Assembly: GCF_038096165.1 (NCBI RefSeq) | Contig: NZ_CP151076.1 | Span: 5,267,501 to 5,331,500 of the forward strand | Length of the DNA stretch: 64,000 nt | DNA from: Pseudomonas sp. G.S.17 | GTDB lineage: Bacteria > Pseudomonadota > Gammaproteobacteria > Pseudomonadales > Pseudomonadaceae | Direction of reading: 5' to 3' | Part shown: one piece after another, positions 10,830-18,265 of the stretch | Layout of the letters: each line of letters opens with the position of its first letter | Position numbering within the stretch: the first letter of the stretch is position 1 | Notes under the pieces: generated by a model | What the model was told of the DNA's origin: nothing | Database searches by the model: none | What the model saw: only the letters and a program-made list of their open reading frames with translations | Position numbers and translations under genes: made by a program

Positions 10830-10858
10830 ATTGTACGCAAGGCGCAAGACTGATGCAA
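10830..10858 (-). promoter_or_regulatory. Sigma-70 promoter of rplU-rpmA
   Basis: On the minus strand a -35 hexamer TTGCAT (10858-10853) and a -10 hexamer TACAAT (10835-10830) are 17 bp apart, about 130 nt upstream of the rplU start codon. Confidence 0.6.
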
Positions 10859-10937
10859 GAGCCCAAACGTCATGCCTTGACACCTTCGGACCCGCAACCT
10901 AGCATGCGGCGCATCCCTTCTGGAGCACCTGTCGCTG

Positions 10938-11906
10938 ATGCAACCTCAAGCCTTCTACCACGCGGTGGCGGACGATTTTAGTGCCGTTGACGTCATTATC
11001 AAGAAGCAGCTGACGTCGCGCGTACCGCTGGTCTCGAAAATCGGTGACTACATCACTTCGGCTGGAGGCAAACGCCTGCGCCCGTTGTTGGTACTTCTTT
11101 GCGGCAAGGCCCTGGGCCGCGAAGGCGATGACCTGCGCCTGCTGGCCGCCACCATCGAATTCCTGCACACCGCAACCTTGCTGCACGACGACGTCGTGGA
11201 CATGTCCGGCATGCGCCGTGGCCGTTCCACCGCCAATGCACTGTGGGGCAATGCGCCCAGCGTTCTGGTCGGCGACTTCCTTTATTCGCGCTCGTTCGAA
11301 ATGATGGTTGAGCTTGGCTCGATGCCGGTCATGAAGATTCTGTCGAAAGCGACACGCGTGATTGCCGAAGGCGAAGTGCTGCAACTGTCGAAGATCCGCG
11401 ACGCGAGCACCACCGAAGAAACCTATATGGAAGTGATTCGCGGCAAGACAGCCATGCTGTTCGAAGCCTCGACGCACAGCGCCGCAGCCTTGTGCAATGC
11501 GAGCGAAGCACAGAGCGAAGCCCTGCGCACGTTCGGTGACCATTTGGGTGTTGCCTTCCAGCTGGTTGACGATCTGCTCGATTATCGCGGCGACGCGGAA
11601 ACCCTGGGCAAGAACGTCGGCGACGACCTGGCCGAGGGCAAGCCAACCTTGCCGCTGATCTACACCATGCGCGAAGGCACGCCGGAACAGGCAGCCCTGG
11701 TCCGTCAGGCCATTCAGAAAGGCGGCCTGGAAGACCTGGAAAGCATCCGCGATGCTGTCGAGCAAGCCGGCGCGCTGGATTACACCGCGCAACTGGCCCG
11801 CGATTACGTCGCCCGCGCCATCTCCTGCCTCGATGCCCTGCCGCCCAGCGAGTACCGCGATGCGTTGGTGGAGTTGAGTGAGTTTGCGGTAGCGCGTACG
11901 CACTGA
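10938..11906 (+). CDS. ispB: Polyprenyl (octaprenyl/solanesyl) diphosphate synthase
   Basis: Makes the long isoprenoid side chain of ubiquinone by adding isopentenyl diphosphate units to an allylic primer. The 322-residue protein has both aspartate-rich motifs: LLHDDVVDMSGMRRG (FARM) near residue 85 and QLVDDLLDYRGD (SARM) near 210, plus the GGKRLRP block. Pseudomonas usually makes ubiquinone-9, so the product is probably solanesyl rather than octaprenyl diphosphate. That is inference from the genus. It is divergent from rplU. Confidence 0.94.
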   Translation: MQPQAFYHAVADDFSAVDVIIKKQLTSRVPLVSKIGDYITSAGGKRLRPLLVLLCGKALGREGDDLRLLAATIEFLHTATLLHDDVVDMSGMRRGRSTANALWGNAPSVLVGDFLYSRSFEMMVELGSMPVMKILSKATRVIAEGEVLQLSKIRDASTTEETYMEVIRGKTAMLFEASTHSAAALCNASEAQSEALRTFGDHLGVAFQLVDDLLDYRGDAETLGKNVGDDLAEGKPTLPLIYTMREGTPEQAALVRQAIQKGGLEDLESIRDAVEQAGALDYTAQLARDYVARAISCLDALPPSEYRDALVELSEFAVARTH

Positions 11907-11921
11907 TCGCTTGCAGCGACT

Positions 11922-11952
11922 AAAAAAGCCCGTCCATGTGACGGGCTTTTTG
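11922..11952 (+). terminator. Rho-independent terminator of ispB
   Basis: The stem AAAAAGCCCGTC / GACGGGCTTTTT has a short loop and a T-run, starting about 15 bp after the ispB stop. Confidence 0.9.
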
Positions 11953-11978
11953 TTGGGACCGCCACCGCATCTGATTTT

Positions 11979-12068
11979 GTGGGAGCAAGCTTGCTTGCGA
12001 AGGCGGCATTCAACGATCTGAAGATGCCTCAACAGTATTGGCCTCTTCGCGAGCAAGCTCGCTCCCAC
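11979..12068. repeat. REPIN, GTGGGAGC family
   Basis: Two inverted units (GTGGGAGCAAGCTTGCTTGC... and ...GCGAGCAAGCTCGCTCCCAC) flank an AT-richer spacer. This is a different sequence family from the GTAGGACCGG type. Confidence 0.85.
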
Positions 12069-12143
12069 GGGATTTCCACAACCTGAACTTCCTGATCTCC
12101 GTCAACCATTCAGCGCAAAATGCGAACTATTCTCAATAGAGAC

Positions 12144-12175
12144 TTGCTATTCCATCAATAAGAATTATTCTCATT
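12144..12175 (+). promoter_or_regulatory. Promoter with overlapping Fur box
   Basis: Positions 12157-12175 (AATAAGAATTATTCTCATT) match the Fur operator core TGAnAAT-n-ATTnTCA closely when read on the minus strand. They overlap the -10 of a candidate promoter (TTGCTA at 12144-12149, 16-bp spacer, TATTCT at 12166-12171). A second TTCTCAAT half-site lies at 12130-12137. Repression by iron-loaded Fur is inferred. Confidence 0.65.
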
Positions 12176-12197
12176 GCACTCACCAAGGAGAAGACAC

Positions 12198-12440
12198 ATG
12201 ACTTATTTGATCGATGCATGGCTGGATCGCCCGCACCCTTACCTCAGAATTCTTCACCGGGAAACGGGCGAAGTCTGTGCAGTGCTGGAAGAGGAAGCGC
12301 TGGATGAATTGCGTGATCAGGGCGATCTGGATGTACATGACCTGAGTTCGAGCGAACCGGTCGTGCTCAAGGAGCTGGTGCGCAATCTGTTTCTGTTCTG
12401 CTATGCGCGAGCGCTGCGCCCGGCCGGAGAGCTGCACTGA
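12198..12440 (+). CDS. Small conserved protein behind a Fur box (PA4570-like)
   Basis: An 80-residue acidic protein (MTYLIDAWLDRPHPYLRILHRETGEVCAVLEEEAL) with no signal peptide or membrane segment and no domain I recognise. Its place directly after ispB matches PAO1 PA4570, which I recall as strongly induced by iron starvation. The start is the ATG at 12198 with AGGAG at 12186-12190; an earlier ATG at 12174 lies inside the Fur box and is rejected. The Fur operator over its promoter supports iron regulation. Its function is unknown. Confidence 0.8.
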   Translation: MTYLIDAWLDRPHPYLRILHRETGEVCAVLEEEALDELRDQGDLDVHDLSSSEPVVLKELVRNLFLFCYARALRPAGELH

Positions 12441-12529
12441 CCATGAGCCACCGCACTCCCCGACCGAACGTTGACGCTGAACGAATCAGGACGATTCGTT
12501 CAGCAGGCAACTGATGCGACTGGAGTCGA

Positions 12530-13147
12530 TCAGAGAACGTCAAGCAACTCGACGTCGAATACCAGCACGCTGTGCGGCGGGATGCTGCCCACGCCTTGAG
12601 CGCCGTAAGCCAGCTCGCTCGGCACGTGCAGACGCCATTTGCTGCCGGCATTCATCAATTGCAGAGCTTCGGTCCAGCCTGGGATAACGCCGCCAACCGG
12701 GAATTCAGCCGGTTCGCCACGATCGTAGGAGCTGTCGAACACAGTGCCGTCGATCAGCGTGCCGTGGTAGTGCGTACGAACCTGATCTTCGCGCGACGGC
12801 TTGGCGCCATCACCGGTGGTCAGCACTTCGAATTGCAGACCGGAAGCCAGAGTGGTCACGCCGTCACGCTTGCCGTTCTCGGCCAGGTAAGCCAGACCAG
12901 CGCCCGCAGCCTGTTCAGCCTTGGCAGCCGCTTCGGCCTGCATGATTTCGCGGATAACCTTGAAGCTGGCGGACATTTCTTCCTGACCAACACGGCTTGG
13001 TTTGCCACCGAATGCATCGGTAAGGCCCGCCAGGATTGCATCCAGGTTTACGCCTGGTGGTGGATTGTCACGCAGCTGGTCGCCCAGTTGACGGCCGATG
13101 CCGTAGCTGACGCGGGTTTCATCGGTAGACAGGTTAACTTCGGACAT
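12530..13147 (-). CDS. fklB: FKBP-type peptidyl-prolyl cis-trans isomerase
   Basis: Catalyses proline isomerisation during protein folding. The 205-residue protein has an N-terminal FKBP dimerisation domain (SYGIGRQLGDQLRD) and a C-terminal FKBP domain with GLQFEVLTTGDG, VRTHYHGTLIDGTVFDSS, PAEFPVGGVIPGW and ELAYG...IPPHSVLVFDVELL. This is the FklB/FkpA layout. There is no clear signal peptide, so it is more like cytoplasmic FklB. I start it at the ATG 13145-13147 (MSEVNLS); the five extra upstream codons are unlikely. It matches PA4572. The cytochrome c gene that lies before it in PAO1 is absent here. Confidence 0.92.
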   Translation of the reverse strand: MSEVNLSTDETRVSYGIGRQLGDQLRDNPPPGVNLDAILAGLTDAFGGKPSRVGQEEMSASFKVIREIMQAEAAAKAEQAAGAGLAYLAENGKRDGVTTLASGLQFEVLTTGDGAKPSREDQVRTHYHGTLIDGTVFDSSYDRGEPAEFPVGGVIPGWTEALQLMNAGSKWRLHVPSELAYGAQGVGSIPPHSVLVFDVELLDVL

Positions 13148-13233
13148 ATCGCTGCTCCGCAAGGGGAACGCTCAAACAAAGCGCCCCGAACCAAAAGGGC
13201 GAGCAGCCTAGCACAGATGCACGACCCGATTCT

Positions 13234-13320
13234 GCAGGACGGCTTCAGCCGGGAGGAGCCCAGCCGATTCGCACCTGGAACTCCCGTGCTCCCGCCCTCC
13301 CGGCTGAAGCCGGTCCTACA
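13234..13320. repeat. REPIN, GTAGGACCGG family
   Basis: Inverted REP units (GCAGGACGGCTTCAGCCGGGAG, partly diverged, and CTCCCGGCTGAAGCCGGTCCTAC in outline) flank a roughly 45-bp spacer between the fklB promoter side and the DUF6482 stop. Confidence 0.8.
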
Positions 13321-13356
13321 GACGCGGAACAGCAATGCCCCGAGAAGATGAGGCCT

Positions 13357-13662
13357 TTACCACTTCGAATGAAAGCTGATCGGCACTCGCAACGGGTCGC
13401 GCTTGTCCATCGGCATGCCACACATTTCGTCATGGACCACGGCGTGGACGAGGTGAAAGGGTAACGGCGGTAAATCCTTGAGCAACTCTCGAGCATGCTC
13501 GACAGAGCGCAAATGCATGATTTCGCCCTTGTCGTCATTCAGGTAGCCCACCGTGCCCTGCAATCGCGCTTGCAGCAGGTAAATGCCACCCTCGATGGAG
13601 ATCAGGTTCAGTTCGTCGATGCTTCCTGCGTTGGCATGCCTTGCCAATTCATATGCGTTCAT
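13357..13662 (-). CDS. DUF6482 family protein (PA4573-like)
   Basis: A 101-residue soluble protein with no known activity. The sequence (MNAYELARHANAGSIDELNL, then RSVEHARELLKDLP and VVHDEMCGMP) resembles the small Pseudomonas family now called DUF6482, and the position matches PA4573. It has no signal peptide or transmembrane segment. The assignment to the family is from memory of the motif and context and is less certain than the gene itself. Confidence 0.75.
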   Translation of the reverse strand: MNAYELARHANAGSIDELNLISIEGGIYLLQARLQGTVGYLNDDKGEIMHLRSVEHARELLKDLPPLPFHLVHAVVHDEMCGMPMDKRDPLRVPISFHSKW

Positions 13663-13803
13663 TTGCTATCCCTCTGGATGCTGCACGATTGTTATGCAAA
13701 ACCACAAACCTCGTACAACAACATAGCGGATCCAAACGCCAGCAACGACACCGCCCGTCCATCTCGCGATGGCCGGGCGGCGTGGTGCAGCAGGAAGCCC
13801 GGA

Positions 13804-14292
13804 TCAGTGCTTGGTCAGCTTGTCCAGATAACCCATGGCGAAGGCCGACACGACGAACGTCATGTGAATGATCACGTACCACATCAGGTATTGCGGCTCG
13901 ATGTTCTTGGCATCCATGAACACCCGCAACAGATGGATCGAGGAAATCGCAACGATGGACGCGGCCACTTTCATCTTCAGCGAGGAAGAGTCCATGGTGC
14001 CCAGCCAGTTGAGCTTTTCCTTGTCCTCATCGATATCCAGCTGCGAGACGAAGTTCTCGTAACCGGAGATCATCACCATCACCAGCAGGCCACCGACCAG
14101 CGCCATGTCGATCAACGACAGCAGCACCAGAATCAGGTCCGACTCAGCCAGGGCAAACACATTGGGCAGGACGTGGACGATTTCCTGGAAGAACTTCAGG
14201 ACCAACGCCAGCAAACCCAGAGACAAACCGAAATAAAGCGGCGCCAGCAGCCAGCGCGAGGCGTACATGGCATTTTCGATAAAACGTTCCAT
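13804..14292 (-). CDS. UPF0114 (YqhA) family inner-membrane protein
   Basis: A 162-residue protein with four hydrophobic segments (about 10-32, 52-75, 108-127 and 136-156). It contains the family motifs [16 protein letters not shown] and [14 protein letters not shown]0114/YqhA proteins are conserved inner-membrane proteins of unknown function. It matches PA4574 by position. It is a single gene, with DUF6482 142 bp away on the same strand. Confidence 0.9.
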   Translation of the reverse strand: MERFIENAMYASRWLLAPLYFGLSLGLLALVLKFFQEIVHVLPNVFALAESDLILVLLSLIDMALVGGLLVMVMISGYENFVSQLDIDEDKEKLNWLGTMDSSSLKMKVAASIVAISSIHLLRVFMDAKNIEPQYLMWYVIIHMTFVVSAFAMGYLDKLTKH

Positions 14293-14461
14293 TGAAACTC
14301 ACAGATGGTGGGAAGTGCCGGCGCGTATACCAGCAGCTCCGGAATTCATAGATCGCAGTTAAACGGGAGCAGAAGACTGTAGCGAACGATGCCACTGCTG
14401 CATTCCACGCCTGGAGCATGGCTTGCAAGACACCGCTGAAGGAAGAGATCGAATGGCCTCG

Positions 14462-14791
14462 TCAGAACGGCGAGGTTCTTCTGGGTTGAGTGGTATCGCC
14501 GTTGAGCCGGCGCAGTTCAGCTTGCAGATGCACGCTCCAGATGGGTATATCGTCGCTCACCTGATAGCCCTGTAGAGCAAGGCTTTCGGCGATGGCCATC
14601 ATCACCGACTCAGCGGCCAGAGAGCCGTGGAACGGTCCTTGAACCTTGATTGCAGAAGGCTGACTCCCTGACATTCCTGCGGCAAACAGCAACGTCCACA
14701 TGCCGTTGTCACCTGAGAGGGGGCGGATTGCGCATTCGATTCGGGTCATCAGACCCAGGCATTGGCGAGTAAGACAGAGGCTACGCAACAT
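14462..14791 (-). CDS. Small hypothetical protein (PA4575-like by position)
   Basis: A 109-residue protein starting MLRSLCLTRQCLGLMTRIEC. The start is supported by GAGGAG six nt upstream. It contains a central GPFHGSLAAESVMMAIAESL helix-like segment. It has no transmembrane segment, signal peptide or recognised domain. The start codon context and place between the UPF0114 and LonB-like genes suggest a real gene equivalent to PA4575. Function unknown. Confidence 0.65.
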   Translation of the reverse strand: MLRSLCLTRQCLGLMTRIECAIRPLSGDNGMWTLLFAAGMSGSQPSAIKVQGPFHGSLAAESVMMAIAESLALQGYQVSDDIPIWSVHLQAELRRLNGDTTQPRRTSPF

Positions 14792-14946
14792 GGCGAGCTC
14801 CTCGTTGATACGGTATTCACCTCCCGATACTGCTGAAGCGGCGCGTCAGTCCCTTTGACAACCGTGGTAACAACACAGGATAGAAGAAAAGCCGGAGTCG
14901 ACAGGAGCCGGGGATGAATGGTCGTTGGCCGTGCGATTACAACCCG

Positions 14947-14972
14947 GTGGGAGCAAGCAAGCTCGCTCCCAC
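14947..14972. repeat. Single REP palindrome, GTGGGAGC family
   Basis: A near-perfect 26-bp palindrome running from GTGGGAGC to GCTCCCAC lies 8 bp beyond the stop of the LonB-like gene. It looks like two REP ends fused without a spacer. Confidence 0.75.
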
Positions 14973-14979
14973 AAATATG

Positions 14980-17415
14980 TCAGGCCTTCAGCTCAGGCGC
15001 CAACTGCGCGGGCTCTTTCTCCAGTTCTTCCTTGAGGTCTTCGTCACTGAGCATTTCGGCGATGTCGCGCAGGCGCTCCACCACCCGCGCATTGACGCTG
15101 CCTTCAGGAAACTCGCCATTTTCGTCCGGCTCGCCAGCAGGTTCGCCCACCAACAGGCTCAACGCCTCATCGGCCTGACGCACCGCATAGACGTGAAACT
15201 GCCCGGCGCGCACCGCTTGCAGCACGCGTTCGTCCAGCATCAGCGTGGCGACGTTGGCTTGCGGAATGATTGCGCCGTGCTCACCGGTCAGGCCCCGCGC
15301 CTCGCAGAGTCGGAAGAAGCCTTCGATTTTCTCGTTGACCCCGCCCACCGCCTGCACTTCCCCAAACTGGTTGATCGAGCCGGTAATCGCGAAACACTGC
15401 TTGAGCGGGGTTTTCGACAAGGCCGAAATGAGCGTGCAAGCCTCGCCCAATGACGCGCTGTCGCCATCCACGTAACCGTAGGATTGCTCAAGAGCAATGC
15501 TCGCGGAAATCGCCAGCGGGAATTCCTGGGCATACCGGCTGCCCAGATAACCGGTGAGGATCATCACGCCCTTGGAGTGGATCGGCTGACCAAGGTTGAC
15601 CTCGCGCTCAATGTCGACAATGCCGCTGCCGCCGGGGTAAACCGTCGCGGAAATCCGCGCCGGCACGCCGAACGCCGAGTCGCCGACCTCCAGCACCGTC
15701 AGGCCGTTGCATTTGCCCACGGCCGCGCCGTCGGTGTCGATGAGAATGATACCCGCCAGCATGTCGTCGAGAATCCTCGCCGAAACTCGCCCGGTGCGCG
15801 TCGCCTTGGCCTTGAGGGCGCGTTCAATGTGCCCGGCGTCGGTCTTGTCGTCGTTGGCCAACTGGCGAATGAAGTCCGCTTCGCTGACCAACTGAAACAG
15901 ATCGCCGATCTTCGCCGACAAACGCCCCTGATGCTCGGCCAGACGCGCGCTGTAGGTCGCCAGTCGCGCCACCGCATCGGCGGTGAGCGGCGCCATGCCC
16001 TCTTCCGATGTGCGGGTTTTCAGCAGTTGCGCGAACTGTTCAAGGGTTTCGTCGTACATCGGGATGTCTTCGTCGAAATCCACCAGCACACGAAACATTT
16101 CCTGGAAGTCAGGATCCAGGTCTTGCAGGGTGTAATACAGCGAACGTGCGCCGATGATGATGACTTTGACCTGCAACGGGATCACTTGCGGGGTCAACGT
16201 CACGGTCGCCAGACGGCCCATTTCACCCAGCGGCGATTCCATTTTCAGCTTGCGTGATTGTAGTGCTCGCTTCAGGGCATCCCAAACGTAGGGCTCGCTG
16301 AGCATTTTTTCCGCTTCAAGCACCAGGAAACCACCGTTGGCCCGATGCAAGGCACCCGGCCGCAACTGACGATACGTGGTGTAAAGCGCGCCTTGATCGG
16401 TGCTGTACTCGATACGCCCGAACAGATTGTCGTAGGTCGGATGCGGTTCGAACACCACCGGCGCGCCGCCACTGGCGGAGTGACCGACCACCAGGCTCGG
16501 GCTGTATTGCTCTTCGAGCAGCTTGCGCGCCTGAGCGTCGGTATTGCTTTCGTCGACCAGTTGCTCGACCACGGTTTTCAGCAAGTAAACCTGCATCGCT
16601 TGCAGATAAGCGCACACCGCGGCGTTTTCCGCATACTGCTCGGACAACGGCGCCAGCAACGGCTGCAAGGCCAAAGTAATGGTTTCTTCGTTGAGCTGGC
16701 GCAGCAGATTGCTCGATTCGCGCTTCCACTGCGGCAGGCTGGCCAGTTCTTCGTTCAGGCGTTCTTCAAGCGTCGAGATGTCTTCATGAAAGCGCTCACG
16801 ATCCGCTTCCGGCAGTTGCGAGAACTCAGCTTCGTCCAGCGCCTTGCCGTCGAGCATGGGCGTAAAGGCGATGTTGGTGCTGTCGCGATACAGGGCGATG
16901 TCTTTTTCCAGAGACAGACGCTCGATCACGTCCAGCGCCTTGTCATAGCGCTGATTGAACGCGCGGTCGATGGCGCTTTTCTTCTGCTGGTAGGACGGGT
17001 GCTCGAACACGGCCGGGAACGTCGCCAGCAGGTTATCGATCAAGCCACCGATATCAGTGATGAACTGGTGCGCGGTGCCTGGCGGCAGCTCCAGAGCGCG
17101 AGGCTCGCGGGGTTCGTCGAAATTATTGACGTAGACCCAGTCGCAAGGGGTCTGCATGCGCTTGCCCTCGGCCTTGAGGTAGCGTTTTACGAACGAGAAC
17201 CGACCGGTGCCGGGCTCGCCCATGACAAATACGTTGTAACCGGGGCGCGGCATGGCCACGCCGAATTGCAGGGCTTCGACTGCTCGTTCCTGACCGAGCA
17301 CTCCGCGAAAGGGTTCCAGATCATTGGTCGTCGAAAAGCTGAACTGTTCAGCGGAAAACGGACGGGTCAGCGCTTCAGGCGCAAGACGCAGGCTGGCAGC
17401 AACAGGATCGGGCAT
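14980..17415 (-). CDS. LonB-like AAA+ ATP-dependent protease
   Basis: An 811-residue protein of the LonB/YcbZ (LonH) type, matching PA4576. The N-terminal AAA+ part has GEPGTGRFSF at the Walker A position, where Arg replaces the usual Lys, and GGFLVLEAEKML at the Walker B position. A helical insert lies between about residues 120 and 330. The C-terminal Lon protease domain has the catalytic serine in GDSASLGE (about residue 670) and the lysine in GGVNEKIEGFF (about 713), so a working Ser-Lys dyad is expected. The C-terminus is acidic. The start is the ATG at 17415 with AAGGA upstream. Substrates are unknown. Confidence 0.9.
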   Translation of the reverse strand: MPDPVAASLRLAPEALTRPFSAEQFSFSTTNDLEPFRGVLGQERAVEALQFGVAMPRPGYNVFVMGEPGTGRFSFVKRYLKAEGKRMQTPCDWVYVNNFDEPREPRALELPPGTAHQFITDIGGLIDNLLATFPAVFEHPSYQQKKSAIDRAFNQRYDKALDVIERLSLEKDIALYRDSTNIAFTPMLDGKALDEAEFSQLPEADRERFHEDISTLEERLNEELASLPQWKRESSNLLRQLNEETITLALQPLLAPLSEQYAENAAVCAYLQAMQVYLLKTVVEQLVDESNTDAQARKLLEEQYSPSLVVGHSASGGAPVVFEPHPTYDNLFGRIEYSTDQGALYTTYRQLRPGALHRANGGFLVLEAEKMLSEPYVWDALKRALQSRKLKMESPLGEMGRLATVTLTPQVIPLQVKVIIIGARSLYYTLQDLDPDFQEMFRVLVDFDEDIPMYDETLEQFAQLLKTRTSEEGMAPLTADAVARLATYSARLAEHQGRLSAKIGDLFQLVSEADFIRQLANDDKTDAGHIERALKAKATRTGRVSARILDDMLAGIILIDTDGAAVGKCNGLTVLEVGDSAFGVPARISATVYPGGSGIVDIEREVNLGQPIHSKGVMILTGYLGSRYAQEFPLAISASIALEQSYGYVDGDSASLGEACTLISALSKTPLKQCFAITGSINQFGEVQAVGGVNEKIEGFFRLCEARGLTGEHGAIIPQANVATLMLDERVLQAVRAGQFHVYAVRQADEALSLLVGEPAGEPDENGEFPEGSVNARVVERLRDIAEMLSDEDLKEELEKEPAQLAPELKA

Positions 17416-17569
17416 CGGGCATCCTTACATCACGGGGCAGATGACCGGCATTCTGGCGCTCGCCGCACATGACTTGCAAGACAGGATAATCCTCAGGGAC
17501 TTATTGACCCGTCGAGCGGCCGATCGGGCATGTAGGGCGCTTCGCGCAAACAACAATTTGTAATAAACA

Positions 17570-17607
17570 GCGGAACCCTTGGAACCTGCCTAAACTCCAA
17601 GTTCCGC
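17570..17607. repeat. Nested inverted repeat upstream of the DUF3015 gene
   Basis: GCGGAAC (17570-17576) pairs with GTTCCGC (17601-17607), and TTGGA (17579-17583) with TCCAA (17596-17600). The whole forms a hairpin with a 2-nt bulge and a 12-nt loop, about 90 bp before the start codon. It may be an operator or leader structure. Confidence 0.5.
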
Positions 17608-17696
17608 GTACCAGACTAAAACATACCTCTGGCCGCCTTGGCGCTTGTAACGGCCATGAACCCTGACCCTTGGTTGAATATAAAGAGAACAAAGCT

Positions 17697-18185
17697 ATGA
17701 AACGGATTCTTCTTGGTACTCTCTTCGCAGCTGTTTCCATCAACGCAATGGCCCAGGCCCCAGGCGGCCCGGATTGTGGCTGGGGCAACATGCTGTTTGA
17801 AGGTCAGCGCGGCACGCCCGCTCACTTTCTCGCATCGACCACCAATGGCACCTCTGGTAACGCCACTTTCGGCATGACCTCGGGCACCAACGGTTGCTCC
17901 ACCAACAGCGCGCTGACCTACGGCGGTAAATCCTGGATTGCCATGAACGGCATGATGGATGAACTCTCCAAAGACATGGCCATGGGTCAAGGCGAAGCTC
18001 TGACCACTTACGCGGTGGTATTGGGCGTTGCACCGGAAGACCGTGCGCATTTCGCCGCAGTCACCCACGAGCACTTCAATCAAATCTTCAGCAAAGCCGA
18101 CGCTACTGCTGACGACGTCCACAACAACACCATCAACGTTCTGAAAAACGATCCAACCCTGGCGAAATACGCTACCCAGGCTTAA
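17697..18185 (+). CDS. DUF3015 family exported protein
   Basis: A 162-residue protein with a clear signal peptide (MKRILLGTLFAAVSINAMAQ). The mature region has APGGPDCGWGNMLFEGQ and two conserved cysteines (CGWG, NGCSTN), the pattern of DUF3015. It is expected in the periplasm; function unknown. I start it at the ATG 17697, not the in-frame codon at 17670, because the signal peptide begins there. It matches PA4578 by position. A GC-rich hairpin follows the gene. Confidence 0.85.
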   Translation: MKRILLGTLFAAVSINAMAQAPGGPDCGWGNMLFEGQRGTPAHFLASTTNGTSGNATFGMTSGTNGCSTNSALTYGGKSWIAMNGMMDELSKDMAMGQGEALTTYAVVLGVAPEDRAHFAAVTHEHFNQIFSKADATADDVHNNTINVLKNDPTLAKYATQA

Positions 18186-18195
18186 GCTCGTTGCG

Positions 18196-18221
18196 CCTGC
18201 CCCTCTGTCCGGAGGGGCAGG
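18196..18221 (+). terminator. GC-rich hairpin after the DUF3015 gene
   Basis: CCTGCCCCTC and GAGGGGCAGG form a 10-bp perfect stem 10 bp after the stop codon. There is no true T-run, so it may be an attenuator or mRNA-end stabiliser rather than a complete terminator. Confidence 0.5.
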
Positions 18222-18265
18222 AGTTGTTGCGCTCTCGCGCCCGGTCCCCTGACTAGTTGCTCTCT

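Noticed and set aside
10899..12068. Minus-strand open frame opposite ispB
   Set aside because: ispB has both aspartate-rich catalytic motifs on the plus strand; the opposite frame also runs through the ispB terminator and a REPIN.
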